From CAZWUW01 sp964636895 (lineage in GTDB: Bacteria > Bacillota > Thermincolia > Thermincolales > CAZWUW01), in contig CAZWUW010000035.1 of the NCBI GenBank assembly GCA_964636895.1, forward strand, positions 1 to 28,889: a stretch of DNA of 28,889 nt, read 5' to 3'. This document shows positions 1-8,437 of the stretch, piece by piece. The notes below the pieces were generated by a model that searched no databases, had not been told where the DNA came from, and worked only from the letters and a program-made list of their open reading frames with translations. Both the position numbers and the translations under genes were made by a program. Positions within the stretch are counted from its first letter, which is position 1, and every line of letters starts with the position of its first letter.

Positions 1-999
1 GCCTCGGATTTACATATACCCGTAGACTTGCCGCGGGTCCGGAGGATTGACGGCATATTGGCAGCTATCGGTAAATTGCCGCTGGACAGAGAGCAGGCGA
101 AAGCCTTAGTCAAAGAAGTTATGAATCAAGATCAGTGGCAGCGGTTTGAAAAGAAAGGGGAGCTGGATTTTTCATACAGTGTCCCCGGTTTTAGCCGGTT
201 TCGGATTAATGCATATCGGCAGCGAGGTTCTTTTGGCCTGGCAGTGCGGGTTATTCCTTTTCAAATACCTTCTTTGGAGGAATTGGGACTGCCACCGGTG
301 ATTAATGAACTGGCCCTGAAGGAAAGGGGTCTGGTGATTGTCACGGGACCGACCGGCAGTGGCAAATCTACTACGTTGGCGGCCATGATTAACCTAATCA
401 ACCATACAATGAGTTGTCACATTATGACCCTGGAAGACCCCATTGAGTACCTGCATCGGCATAAGAAAAGTATGGTTAACCAGCGCGAGGTGGGGTTTGA
501 TACCGCTAGTTTTGCCAATGGACTGCGGGCGGCCCTGCGGCAGGATCCTGATGTTATCTTGGTAGGGGAAATGCGTGACCTGGAGACTATTTCCACTGCT
601 GTTACAGCGGCAGAAACCGGGCATCTGGTATTGGCGACCTTGCATACCAGCAGTGCTCCCCAGACCATTGAAAGGATTCTCGATGCTTTTCCCCCCCATC
701 AACAGCAACAGGTGCGGATTCAGTTGGCGGGCACCCTGCAAGGTATCGTGGCCCAGCAGTTGATGCCTAGGGCCGACCGGAACGGGCGGGTTGCCGGCAT
801 AGAAGTATTGACAGTTAATTCGGCAGTACGCAACTTAATCAGGGAACAAAAAACCCACCAGATTTACTCGGTGATGCAAACCGGTGCCCGTTACGGCATG
901 CAGACCATGGATAACTCTTTAAAAGAGCTTTACCAAAAAGGCGTCATTAGCTACGAGGAAGCCCGGAAACGAGCTATTGGCCTGGAGAACTTTGCATAG
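1..999 (+). CDS. pilT: Type IV pilus retraction ATPase PilT (5' end outside window)
   Basis: The reading frame is open from base 1, so the gene starts upstream of the window. The first residues (ASDLHI) match the conserved 'GASDLHL' opening of PilT; the TTG at 28 is internal and not the start. Visible motifs are Walker A GPTGSGKST, the Asp box LEDPIEYLH, the Walker B region DPDVILVGEMRD, the His box TLHTSS and the C-terminal AVRNLIRE-type motif that marks PilT rather than the extension ATPase PilB. PilT is a cytoplasmic hexameric ATPase that disassembles pilus fibres and so drives twitching, adhesion or DNA uptake. It heads the visible part of a pilus operon and is followed after 64 bp by pilC. 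No catalytic residue appears to be missing. The family call is firm; only the N-terminus is unseen. Confidence 0.95.
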   Translation, partial: ASDLHIPVDLPRVRRIDGILAAIGKLPLDREQAKALVKEVMNQDQWQRFEKKGELDFSYSVPGFSRFRINAYRQRGSFGLAVRVIPFQIPSLEELGLPPVINELALKERGLVIVTGPTGSGKSTTLAAMINLINHTMSCHIMTLEDPIEYLHRHKKSMVNQREVGFDTASFANGLRAALRQDPDVILVGEMRDLETISTAVTAAETGHLVLATLHTSSAPQTIERILDAFPPHQQQQVRIQLAGTLQGIVAQQLMPRADRNGRVAGIEVLTVNSAVRNLIREQKTHQIYSVMQTGARYGMQTMDNSLKELYQKGVISYEEARKRAIGLENFA

Positions 1000-1063
1000 C
1001 TGGTTGACAAGCTCAATCACGGTTTATAGACCATGCTTTTCCGGAATTTGAGGGGGTATTGAA

Positions 1064-2284
1064 GTGAATCAGGTATTTCACTATAAAGTGCGTGATGCCA
1101 GAGGGAATCTCATTACCGGGATGCTGGAGGCGGAAGATAAACGCCTGGTGATTGATAAACTGCGTCAAAGTGGCTATATTATCACTTCTGTTCAGGTGCA
1201 AAATGCCGGGCTGCCGGTACAGGAGCAATTGGCCGGTTGGCGCAAAGTCACACTAAAAGATCTGGCCATTACGTCCCGCCAGTTCGCCACGATGATTAGT
1301 TCCGGTCTGACAATTATAAAGTGTCTCCAGGTTTTGGCTCAGCAGACCTCTAATAAGAAACTGCGAGAAGCTTTAACTGATATTTTGCAGGAAGTGGAGG
1401 GCGGCTCATCCCTGTCTAGGGCGCTGGGCAAGCATGGCAAAATATTTCCTAACTTGTTTGTCAGCATGGTCCGGGCCGGGGAAACCGGAGGTATCTTGGA
1501 TGTAGTCATGGAACGGCTGGCTGATTATTATGAAAAAGAACATGAGCTACGGGAAAAAATCAAAACGGCTACCCGCTACCCGTTGGTAATTTCGGTATTT
1601 GCGATGCTGGTAATAGTTTTTATGTTAATGACGGTGCTGCCTACATTTGCGACAATGTTCACAAGCATGAATGCTGTAATGCCTTTGCCGACCCGGATTC
1701 TGATGGGTGTCAGTGACCTGCTGCGAGATTATATGTTAATATGGTTTTTTTTGGTTGGTGTCGGTATTTTTCTGTTGGTGCAGTATATCAAAACCTCAAA
1801 AGGACGCGAGCGTTACGAACGGCTGCAGCTTAAGGTACCTGTTTTGGGTGAGCTGGTAAAGAAAATCGGCATTGCCAGGGTTTGCCGTACCCTGGGTACG
1901 CTGGTTAACAGCGGTGTACCTATTCTGCAGGCTCTGGATGTAGTAAGCAGTGTGGCTGATAATACTGTTATGCAGAAGGCGCTGGCCAATGTCCGGGAGA
2001 GTATCCGGGAAGGTGAAGGGATTTCGGGGCCTTTGATGGCGACAGGGATTTTTCCGGCCATGGTCACACAGATGATTGCGGTAGGGGAAGAGACCGGGAG
2101 TCTAGAGATGATGCTTAATAAAATCTCAGATTTTTACGATAAGGAAGTAAAGAATCTCGTAGATAGCATGACCAGTTTGATTGAGCCGTTTTTAATTATT
2201 TTTCTGGCGGTGGTGGTGGGCGGGATTGCCATAAGTATTATTTTGCCGATTGCTGATTTATATAATAGTCTTAATTTAAGATAA
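1064..2284 (+). CDS. pilC: Type IV pilus platform protein PilC
   Basis: This 406-residue inner-membrane protein has the usual length of PilC/GspF. It contains two T2SSF domains, at roughly residues 70-195 and 275-397, each ending in hydrophobic helices (around residues 170-195, 220-240 and the last 40). PilC is the membrane platform on which the extension and retraction ATPases act to move pilin subunits. The start is GTG at 1064, preceded by AGGGGGT at 1051-1057. It follows pilT and precedes the pilin gene, the standard order for pilus operons in Clostridia. The motif MVRAGETGG in the first domain and its counterpart AVGEETGSLE in the second are typical of the family. No anomalies seen. Confidence 0.95.
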   Translation: MNQVFHYKVRDARGNLITGMLEAEDKRLVIDKLRQSGYIITSVQVQNAGLPVQEQLAGWRKVTLKDLAITSRQFATMISSGLTIIKCLQVLAQQTSNKKLREALTDILQEVEGGSSLSRALGKHGKIFPNLFVSMVRAGETGGILDVVMERLADYYEKEHELREKIKTATRYPLVISVFAMLVIVFMLMTVLPTFATMFTSMNAVMPLPTRILMGVSDLLRDYMLIWFFLVGVGIFLLVQYIKTSKGRERYERLQLKVPVLGELVKKIGIARVCRTLGTLVNSGVPILQALDVVSSVADNTVMQKALANVRESIREGEGISGPLMATGIFPAMVTQMIAVGEETGSLEMMLNKISDFYDKEVKNLVDSMTSLIEPFLIIFLAVVVGGIAISIILPIADLYNSLNLR

Positions 2285-2323
2285 CTTGAATTTTATGGAA
2301 TTTACTGAAGGGAGGTGATAAAA

Positions 2324-2659
2324 TTGTTTATTGGTATCAGTAAACTGGCTAAAAGACTCAAAAAGGATGAAAAAGGTTTTACAATGGTAGAAATTTTGGT
2401 AGTACTAGCAATTTTGGGCATAATAGCCGCTATTTTAGTTCCTAAATTTTTACAGCAGCCTGACGTTGCCAGAGAAAAAGCGGATAAGTTAACTGCTCAA
2501 AGCATTTCCCAGGCTGTTTATGCTCACAAAGCCGACACGGGGCTCCAACCAGCGAATTTGGAAGAATTGGTTACAGATAAGTACTTGGACTCAGTTCCTA
2601 AAAAGCAAAAAGGTGGTGAATTCACCTACGATCGCAACACAGGCACCGTTAGTCCTTAA
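2324..2659 (+). CDS. Type IV prepilin, short GspG/PilA-like
   Basis: The predicted product is a 111-residue prepilin. The leader is 18 residues and ends in Gly18, with Phe19 at mature +1 and Glu23 at the invariant mature +5, followed by a hydrophobic helix (motif GFTMVEILVVLAILGII). The mature form is about 93 residues with no cysteine, so it lacks the C-terminal disulfide loop of classical PilA. The C-terminal layout (NLEELV, YLDSVP, GGEFTYD, TGTVSP) resembles the GspG/ComGC-type fold. TTG at 2324 is preferred: the ribosome binding site GGAGGTGA at 2311-2318 would overlap the in-frame GTG at 2315, while TTG lies at correct spacing. It is the first pilin after pilC and probably the major subunit, but that role is inferred. 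Confidence 0.88.
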   Translation: MFIGISKLAKRLKKDEKGFTMVEILVVLAILGIIAAILVPKFLQQPDVAREKADKLTAQSISQAVYAHKADTGLQPANLEELVTDKYLDSVPKKQKGGEFTYDRNTGTVSP

Positions 2660-2731
2660 AAATGTTATGACTGGGCGGTAAACCATGGTTTGCCGCCAAA
2701 TATTTATATTTTCTCATTTGAGGAGATGTCC

Positions 2732-3478
2732 ATGTTCTTATTAATATTCCTAGTGGGCTTAGTCATAGGCAGCTTTCTCAATGTCTGTATCTATCGCATC
2801 CCTAAAGGTGCATCGATAGTCTGGCCCGGCTCGCACTGTTCTGATTGCCGGCGAGCATTGAGCTGGCACCAACTGATACCTGTAATTAGTTTTCTTTTTT
2901 TAAAAGGAATATGCTCATATTGTAACCAGCGGATTTCATTTCGCTACCCGGCAATTGAGCTGACCACAGGTTTAATCTTTTTGTATCTTTATCAAATTTA
3001 TGGACTGTCTTGGAATTTCCTTACTTTGACTTTTCTGGCATGCCTGCTTTTGATAATCGCCTTTATCGATATAGATTACCAAATTATCCCTAATCGACTG
3101 GTCTTTATTGGCCTGCTGGTAGGGGTTATATTAAACATATTTTCCCATAATTTAAACTGGCTGCAATTAGTTTTAGGCTTTCTCGCCGGTGGCTGCGCTC
3201 TGCTCGTTATCGCCCTGCTGTTTCCCGGTGGGATGGGGGGCGGGGACATCAAGTTTGCGGCTATGTTGGGAATATATCTGGGCTGGCCGGAAATTTTGGG
3301 GGTACTTTTTATCGCTTCGGTTTTTGGCGCTATAACCGGTTTTTCTCTGATATTTTTTAATAAAAAAACCCGTCAAGAAACCATCCCTTTTGGGCCATTT
3401 CTGGCCTTGGGAGCTTTAGTGGTTTTATTAAAAGGGGAACAGGTTTGGAATCTGTATCTGAAATTAATGCTTAACTGA
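2732..3478 (+). CDS. pilD: Prepilin peptidase / N-methyltransferase PilD
   Basis: This 248-residue polytopic membrane aspartyl protease cleaves prepilin leaders after Gly and N-methylates the new terminus. Visible features are the N-terminal GSFLNVCIYRIP motif, the two zinc-binding CxxC pairs (C36/C39 and C61/C64), the first catalytic aspartate D113 in FIDIDYQIIPN, and the second, D172, in the GxGD-type motif GGGDIK. About seven hydrophobic helices are present. ATG at 2732 is chosen because AGGAG at 2721-2725 lies seven bases upstream; an in-frame start further upstream would precede the conserved N-terminus by 14 residues with no ribosome binding site. It serves all five prepilin-like proteins in this operon. 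Confidence 0.94.
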   Translation: MFLLIFLVGLVIGSFLNVCIYRIPKGASIVWPGSHCSDCRRALSWHQLIPVISFLFLKGICSYCNQRISFRYPAIELTTGLIFLYLYQIYGLSWNFLTLTFLACLLLIIAFIDIDYQIIPNRLVFIGLLVGVILNIFSHNLNWLQLVLGFLAGGCALLVIALLFPGGMGGGDIKFAAMLGIYLGWPEILGVLFIASVFGAITGFSLIFFNKKTRQETIPFGPFLALGALVVLLKGEQVWNLYLKLMLN

Positions 3479-3486
3479 GGTGGGCG

Positions 3487-3879
3487 ATGAGTTTTCTGAA
3501 GAAAATACTGGCAAACCAAAAAGGGATGTCTCTTGTCGAGGTGCTGGCATCTTTGGCCCTCATTTCCATCATCGCCGTTACGGCTATCAAGATTTCCGCC
3601 CAGGGGCTGGCATTCAATGCCCAAGCAGGCAAAAAAAGTGTGGCAGTCAACTTGGCTCAGGATAAAATTGAAGAAATTAAAATCCAGCCCTGGGACACCA
3701 TGAGTTCTGTGCATACCCCGAAAACATTGGTTATTTTGAATAATCAGGAGTTTAAATATACTGCCAAAATTGAGGATGTGGAACCTGATAAATTGCGGCG
3801 CGTCACTGTGCAGGTGATTTGGCGTACCTCGGTCGAACGCGATGTTTATCTATCAACCCTGATTGCCAAGCCGGATTGA
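3487..3879 (+). CDS. PilV/GspI-like minor pilin
   Basis: A 130-residue protein with a class III signal: basic leader, then Gly13 followed by MSLVE (Glu at mature +5) and a hydrophobic helix to about residue 32. The following segment (VNLAQDKIEEIK) is the common pattern of PilV/GspI minor pilins. Such proteins prime pilus assembly at the fibre tip. The ribosome binding site GAGGTGGG overlaps the pilD stop codon, indicating translational coupling. The globular part is short and has no cysteine. The precise minor pilin name is uncertain because these proteins diverge fast; membership of the prepilin family is firm. Confidence 0.85.
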   Translation: MSFLKKILANQKGMSLVEVLASLALISIIAVTAIKISAQGLAFNAQAGKKSVAVNLAQDKIEEIKIQPWDTMSSVHTPKTLVILNNQEFKYTAKIEDVEPDKLRRVTVQVIWRTSVERDVYLSTLIAKPD

Positions 3880-3893
3880 GGGGAAAAAATAAA

Positions 3894-4430
3894 ATGAAAA
3901 CATCATTTAATTTACTAAGGGGAAAAGCGGGTTTTACTTTATTGGAAGTGTTGACGGTTATAATTATTATGAGTTTGTTGCTTAGCGCGTTGGCAGCTAT
4001 ATATCAGTCTAATATCAAAACGTGGCAGGCAACTGAAAGACAGGCGGAAATGCACCAAAATTTACGGATAGCCTTGGATATCGTAACCAAAGATATTCGT
4101 CAAACACCTGAAAATCTGGTAACTATTATTAATAATGGTTCATATCAGGAGATAGTTTTAAGAGATGCACACTCACTGTTGGAAAAAAGAAGGTTTGCTG
4201 TAATCAATAATCAGTTGAACCGGTTAGATATTTCCCCGCCTGGGGTTGGCATATATGTATATAACCCGGTTACTACTGAAGACTTGGACATAGTGGCATT
4301 CCAGGTTTATAAAAAAACTATTGGTCTCAGGAGTATTTTTGACATCTACATTAAGGGCAAAATGACTGGCAGCGGTGGAAATGTTTTGGAAATGGAACTT
4401 CGGACTCAGGTTGTTCCCAGGATTAATTAG
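3894..4430 (+). CDS. PilW/GspJ-like minor pilin
   Basis: A 178-residue prepilin-like protein. The leader ends at a Gly before FTLLEVLTVIII, with Glu at mature +5, and is followed by the segment RIALDIVTKDIRQ, which is characteristic of PilW/GspJ proteins. ATG at 3894 is chosen because GAGGGG at 3878-3883 lies just upstream and overlaps the stop of the preceding gene; an upstream extension in the same frame would overlap that gene by more than 60 bp and place 25 extra residues before the signal. It probably joins the minor pilin tip complex with the PilV- and PilX-like neighbours. Confidence 0.84.
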   Translation: MKTSFNLLRGKAGFTLLEVLTVIIIMSLLLSALAAIYQSNIKTWQATERQAEMHQNLRIALDIVTKDIRQTPENLVTIINNGSYQEIVLRDAHSLLEKRRFAVINNQLNRLDISPPGVGIYVYNPVTTEDLDIVAFQVYKKTIGLRSIFDIYIKGKMTGSGGNVLEMELRTQVVPRIN

Positions 4431-4443
4431 GGGGTGAAGGCAA

Positions 4444-5739
4444 ATGAAATGGTGGGCAAATGCGCGGAGCAATCAACTGGGAGGGGCTATGTTAATTAGC
4501 TTGGTTTTTTCTGCCGTGTTGGTGGTTATGCTTATGGGTGTTGTATCATCCACCGCTATTGAAGCCAAAATCACTTCTAACAGCATCATGAAAAAGCAAG
4601 CCCAATATGCTGCGGAAGCGGCAGTTGAACTTGCCAAAAGCAAACTACAGGATGACTCTAAGACCTGGAACCTTGGTCACGACTGGATAGGTGTAACTGC
4701 GGGGGGGCCGTTTGAATTTCGCTATAAAGGGTTTGCGTCTAATCAAGTAGGCGCTTATAGGAGTTTTGAAGTTCAAGGCCGGGTAAAAAATACCGGTGTA
4801 ATAAAGGACATTAAAGTTTGGCTGGCTCAAGGTTGGAACAATACTATTATTGCTGATAATAACTTAAATATTGGCGAGATCAAAAAAATTACCAATGCTG
4901 CTTTGGCAGCAAACAGGCGTATTGAAGTTGGCCAGGCGAAGAAGATCAGCCAATCCCGGATTGCCGCCCCGGTTGTGGTCGTACCTGTAAGTAAGCATTA
5001 CGATTATACTAAAATAGACGGAGCCAACTACATCCGGCAGCCAATACCTGAATTTGACGGAAGTAAAATTAATTGGACAAAAGCAATCAAATATAACCGG
5101 GATATTAATACAGGCATTGATAAGCATGATTTTGTCGCCTTTCCTATCATGTATGTTAATGGCAATGTAATCATAGATAAAGCAAAAGCTAGTGGCACTG
5201 ATGACGATGACGGCGAGAACGACGATAAAGACAGTGCTGAAAGCGATAAAAAAGAAGATGATGAAGATGGCGATGAAGAAGATGATGAAGATAGTGATGA
5301 TGGTGATGATGAAAGTGACGATGACAGTAAAAGTGATTATCATGGAGTAATTATAATCGCTACAGGGACTGTGACTATAAAAACCAAAATTACTAATTCG
5401 GTAATTATCGCCGGTTCTGTTCGAGCCGATAATGCCGGTAAGGTGTCGGGGTTGCTGTACAGCACAGATGATTATGGTGCTATTTCTATCACCGGTAGAT
5501 TCAAGTTTGAAGGTGCTATGGTGGCTCATGGAGATATCAATATGTCCGATAAAAACATAGAAATCAAGGGTTCCAAGAAAGAAAAACAAAAAAAAGACGA
5601 CGATGATGAAGATGATGATGATGATGAAGATAATATGGTTAAAGGACCTGCGGAAAAAGCAATGGAATTGGTAAACACCAATGCTCCGGGGGCTTTAAGC
5701 AGTAAATGGAAGATAGCTAAGTGGGTTGAATTAAATTAA
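4444..5739 (+). CDS. PilX-like minor pilin/adhesin with poly-acidic tracts
   Basis: A 431-residue protein. The N-terminus matches PilX_N-type proteins: a hydrophobic helix at about residues 13-37, then AEAAVELAKSKL. The middle and C-terminal parts have short beta-rich repeats (HGVIIIATGTVTI, NSVIIAGSVRAD, GAMVAHGDINM) like those of solenoid or polymer-forming domains. Two acidic tracts interrupt this: residues 253-298, where 31 of 46 residues are Asp or Glu, and residues 385-396, where all 12 are acidic. Family PilX proteins are usually much shorter, near 150-200 residues. The start ATG follows GGGGTGAAGG. The pilus assignment rests on position and the N-terminus; the function of the acidic part is unknown, with cation binding a reasonable guess. 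Confidence 0.8.
   Translation: MKWWANARSNQLGGAMLISLVFSAVLVVMLMGVVSSTAIEAKITSNSIMKKQAQYAAEAAVELAKSKLQDDSKTWNLGHDWIGVTAGGPFEFRYKGFASNQVGAYRSFEVQGRVKNTGVIKDIKVWLAQGWNNTIIADNNLNIGEIKKITNAALAANRRIEVGQAKKISQSRIAAPVVVVPVSKHYDYTKIDGANYIRQPIPEFDGSKINWTKAIKYNRDINTGIDKHDFVAFPIMYVNGNVIIDKAKASGTDDDDGENDDKDSAESDKKEDDEDGDEEDDEDSDDGDDESDDDSKSDYHGVIIIATGTVTIKTKITNSVIIAGSVRADNAGKVSGLLYSTDDYGAISITGRFKFEGAMVAHGDINMSDKNIEIKGSKKEKQKKDDDDEDDDDDEDNMVKGPAEKAMELVNTNAPGALSSKWKIAKWVELN
5200..5337 (+). repeat. GAT/GAA-rich low-complexity DNA encoding acidic tract
   Basis: This segment is almost entirely GAT, GAC, GAA and AGT codons and encodes the long acidic tract of the PilX-like protein. A shorter relative lies at 5596-5631 and includes five GAT codons in a row (5611-5625). 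Such trinucleotide-like DNA can expand or contract by slippage without breaking the frame, so tract length may vary between strains. Confidence 0.75.
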
Positions 5740-5763
5740 TCATTCTGGAGAGAAGGTGCAATC

Positions 5764-6705
5764 ATGGGACTCTTTTTCAGGCAGGATACCCATATTGGCT
5801 TGGATATCGGCGAGACCGGCGTTAAAATAGTCCAGATTAAAAAAAACCGCCATGCATATGAATTGGCTCATGCTGAAATAATTCCCTTGCCTCAGGGGGC
5901 TATTGATAATGATGTTATCCAGGATTTTCGGTTAGTGGCTCAGGTAATCAAAAAGGCAGTGGCGGATGGCGGCCTGCCATCCCGCGTAATAACGGCCGTA
6001 CGCGGACAGAATGTATTTATCAGGCACCTGACCTTGCCTGTTATGCCCCCCGCAGAGTTGGCCGAAGCAGTTAAGTATGAGGCCGAAAACTTACTCCCGC
6101 TGCCGCTTCAGGAAGTAACCTTTGATTTTACCAGGATTGCCGAGGTAAACGAAGACGGAATCAAAAAAGAGGAAGTATTGCTGGTGGCAGCCCGGCGCAA
6201 CAGCATTAACCAATTAGTAGATTTGCTGCGGGAAGCAGGCCTGGAGGCGTTGGCTATTGACGTGGAACCCTTGGCAATGATCCGCAGTGCTATTGTTTTA
6301 GGTAAGAATTATATGAGCCATAATGGTAAAGCAGATGTTTTTGCTATGGTTAATATCAGCTCTGCCAATACCTTGGTTACAATAGTACAAAACAATGTAA
6401 TCAGGTTTACCCGGGTCTGCCCTAATAGCGGTTCGCGCGAGTCAATGATTACGGATATCCGCCGATCATTGGATTTTTTCCGGGCTCAACATCATCTGAA
6501 TGTTGAAAGAGTCTGTCTGGCGGGCAGTGGTGCAATGGCACCTGATATGGGCAGCTTTATCAGTGATAGACTGGGGATTGAAACAATAAGATTTAACCCC
6601 TTTAAATTGATGGACCCTGGGCCTTACGACTACCGCTCCGGTTTAGCACAGTCAGGTATGGCTATGGCGGTAGCTGTAGGGCTGGCGATAAAAGAGGTGA
6701 ACTGA
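5764..6705 (+). CDS. pilM: Type IV pilus assembly protein PilM
   Basis: A 313-residue cytoplasmic actin-like ATPase fold protein. The N-terminal phosphate-binding motif GLDIGETGVKIVQ is clear, as are the conserved PilM segments RHLTLPVMPPAELAEAVKYEAE and LPLPLQEVTFDF. PilM binds the cytoplasmic tail of PilN and links the membrane alignment complex to the ATPases. The length is slightly below the usual 340-350 residues, but both halves are present. It begins 24 bp after the PilX-like gene, with GGAGAGAAGG as ribosome binding site, and stops one base before pilN. Confidence 0.93.
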   Translation: MGLFFRQDTHIGLDIGETGVKIVQIKKNRHAYELAHAEIIPLPQGAIDNDVIQDFRLVAQVIKKAVADGGLPSRVITAVRGQNVFIRHLTLPVMPPAELAEAVKYEAENLLPLPLQEVTFDFTRIAEVNEDGIKKEEVLLVAARRNSINQLVDLLREAGLEALAIDVEPLAMIRSAIVLGKNYMSHNGKADVFAMVNISSANTLVTIVQNNVIRFTRVCPNSGSRESMITDIRRSLDFFRAQHHLNVERVCLAGSGAMAPDMGSFISDRLGIETIRFNPFKLMDPGPYDYRSGLAQSGMAMAVAVGLAIKEVN

Positions 6706-6706
6706 A

Positions 6707-7270
6707 ATGGAAATAAACCTGCTATCCCCCAAATATCAACAGGCTGCTCGATGGAATTTTAACTTGCCTTTAAATATTCTCGGCATTGTGACTGCAGTAA
6801 TCATATCGAGCTTTTTTGTCGGCTATGGATTGATTTTATTTTTGGACTACCAGACCCGTAATAAGTTAGTGGAAATTGAAAAAGAGACCGCCATATTACA
6901 ACCAATTAACCGTAAGCTGCAGTCGGAAGCATCCTGGCGTCAGGCTGTTGATTACAAAGAAGGCTTCATTAAAGCGATCGAACAGGAAAAGCCTGTCTTT
7001 TCCGGTGTTATTGAACAAAGCCGTAAATTACTGCCTATAGGGACAGTGATTACAAATTTTGAGATTAAATCCACCGGTGACAGTTCGAATTATGAAATAA
7101 ATATTGATGGAGAAGCGCCAAGTTATCTATCAGCTTCCCAATTTGGCCGCAATTTACAAGAAAACATGTTTCTTAATGGGTCCATCATTAACACGAGTAA
7201 GAAGGACGATGCCAGAAACGTAGTGGCGTTTAGTATTCGTATTACTGGGGTTAAAGGACGTGTACAATAA
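6707..7270 (+). CDS. pilN: Type IV pilus assembly protein PilN
   Basis: A 187-residue bitopic membrane protein that starts MEINLLSPKYQ, close to the conserved N-terminal 'INLLP' motif that docks into PilM. A single hydrophobic helix at about residues 24-45 is followed by a coiled-coil stretch and a small alpha/beta domain. It forms the PilMNO alignment subcomplex with its neighbours. The start is two bases after the pilM stop, and the gene ends in TAATG overlapping the pilO start, both signs of translational coupling. Confidence 0.9.
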   Translation: MEINLLSPKYQQAARWNFNLPLNILGIVTAVIISSFFVGYGLILFLDYQTRNKLVEIEKETAILQPINRKLQSEASWRQAVDYKEGFIKAIEQEKPVFSGVIEQSRKLLPIGTVITNFEIKSTGDSSNYEINIDGEAPSYLSASQFGRNLQENMFLNGSIINTSKKDDARNVVAFSIRITGVKGRVQ

Positions 7271-7869
7271 TGAACAGATTAAGCACCCGGGAGAAAATTT
7301 TAATTACTGTGACCGTATTGCTGGGTTTTATTTATGTGTTTCATACTTATTACCTGCAACCCCTTTGGCTGCGCTATCAGCAGACCCAAAATGATGTTAA
7401 GATTAAGACCGCAAAAATGGAAAGGCTTAAAGGATATGATGAACAGGTGCTGGATCGGCAAATTGCGGTACTGGAAAAAAAATATCAAAGCCATGGCGAT
7501 AAACTTCCGGACACTCCGCAGTCGGCAGAACTACTTTATTATCTACATGAAAAGGCAATTAAAACAGGTGTTGAGCTGGGCAGCATGCAATTGCTATCGA
7601 CCGGCCAGGTCACTAATCAGACGGTAACTATACCGGTAGCGGTGGAAACTTCCGGCAGCTATGATGCTATTCTGAATTTTTTGCGCGAAATTGAGACATT
7701 TCCCAGGCTGGTTAAGGTATCCGGTTTAAAGTGGAGTTTAGGTGAAGGCAAAGTTATGGGCAGCTTTCAGCTTGACGTTTATTCGCTGATTCTTTCTAGG
7801 GGCCAAAAGGCTCCGGGGCCAATTCCTACGGCTGATACTGCACCGGCTGATCCCTACACAAAAAGTTAG
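7270..7869 (+). CDS. pilO: Type IV pilus assembly protein PilO
   Basis: A 199-residue bitopic membrane protein: short cytoplasmic N-terminus, one hydrophobic helix (about residues 10-27), a charged coiled coil to about residue 80, then a ferredoxin-like domain with the PilO pattern SYDAILNFLREIETFPRL. PilO dimerises with PilN outside the membrane. The start codon shares one base with the pilN stop. The Pro/Ala-rich C-terminal tail is not conserved in the family. No PilP gene follows, consistent with a cell lacking an outer membrane. Confidence 0.9.
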   Translation: MNRLSTREKILITVTVLLGFIYVFHTYYLQPLWLRYQQTQNDVKIKTAKMERLKGYDEQVLDRQIAVLEKKYQSHGDKLPDTPQSAELLYYLHEKAIKTGVELGSMQLLSTGQVTNQTVTIPVAVETSGSYDAILNFLREIETFPRLVKVSGLKWSLGEGKVMGSFQLDVYSLILSRGQKAPGPIPTADTAPADPYTKS

Positions 7870-7885
7870 CGAAGAAGGGGATGCT

Positions 7886-8359
7886 TTGTTTATATTGTTG
7901 CTTCAGGACAAACGAGGTTTTACATTCATAGAAGCTTTAGTTGTAATAATAATTATCGGCATTATTGGTATGGTTGCGGTGCCTTCTTTTTCTCCTATGG
8001 AGCAGTCCACAGGCTTAAAAACCACAGCCCGGGAGTTAGTTTCACAACTTCGCTTTGCCCAGCAGCAAACTATTAATGAAAATATTGAACATGCTGTATA
8101 TGTGGAATTACCTCCCGTCAATAAGTTTTCTCTGCGTAGGGCTGCCGCTGTCCTGGAAGAAAAGGAGCTGCCCAGAGGGATTGGTATTTCTTCATCGGAG
8201 CTTATCGGGGGCAACTTGATTGTGACAGCTTTTACTCCCACAGGTGAACCCAGCTCAAGGACAGGCAGGGGCAGCAAGACGATAATGCTTAATAATGATA
8301 TCGGGCAGACACTAAAAGTGGTTATTACCCCAATCGGTCGTGTAAGTATCGAAAAATAA
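7886..8359 (+). CDS. GspH-like pseudopilin
   Basis: A 157-residue prepilin-like protein with the motif RGFTFIEALVVIIIIGIIG (Gly at the cleavage site, Glu at mature +5) and the GspH-type segment ARELVSQLRFAQQQTINEN. The start is TTG at 7886, placed correctly after GAAGAAGGGG at 7871-7880. A C-terminal domain of about 110 residues includes FTPTGEPSSRTG and ends VVITPIGRVSIEK, as GspH/FimT-type proteins do. It is the last gene of the pilus operon and probably another minor subunit. Confidence 0.85.
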   Translation: MFILLLQDKRGFTFIEALVVIIIIGIIGMVAVPSFSPMEQSTGLKTTARELVSQLRFAQQQTINENIEHAVYVELPPVNKFSLRRAAAVLEEKELPRGIGISSSELIGGNLIVTAFTPTGEPSSRTGRGSKTIMLNNDIGQTLKVVITPIGRVSIEK

Positions 8360-8375
8360 CACGGTACACTAATGC

Positions 8376-8413
8376 TACAATACGATACAATATTGGGACA
8401 CTTCTGATACAAT
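8376..8413 (+). promoter_or_regulatory. Three TACAAT boxes; last is an extended -10
   Basis: TACAAT occurs at 8376-8381, 8386-8391 and 8408-8413, and the 8-mer GATACAAT is repeated with a 22-base period. The last copy reads TGATACAAT, an extended -10 shape that could start a transcript near 8420, just before the base-paired segments at 8438-8556. No good -35 is visible, so promoter function is speculative. Confidence 0.25.
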
Positions 8414-8437
8414 GCAGTCTCAAAATAATGTTACGGC

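Noticed and set aside
5200..5340. CRISPR-like or tandem repeat array
   Set aside because: It is in-frame low-complexity coding DNA with no regular repeat and spacer pattern.
4864..5589. 241-codon open frame on the minus strand, rich in Ile and Phe
   Set aside because: It is the antisense of the acidic GAT/GAA codons of the PilX-like gene, which read as ATC/TTC in reverse. No ribosome site or family resemblance.
7903..8412. 169-codon minus-strand open frame
   Set aside because: It lies opposite the GspH-like gene, which has clear prepilin motifs and a ribosome site.
8360..8420. Insertion-sequence end, from the repeated GATACAAT and TGGGACACTTCTG
   Set aside because: No transposase fragment, no matching inverted copy and no target duplication seen.
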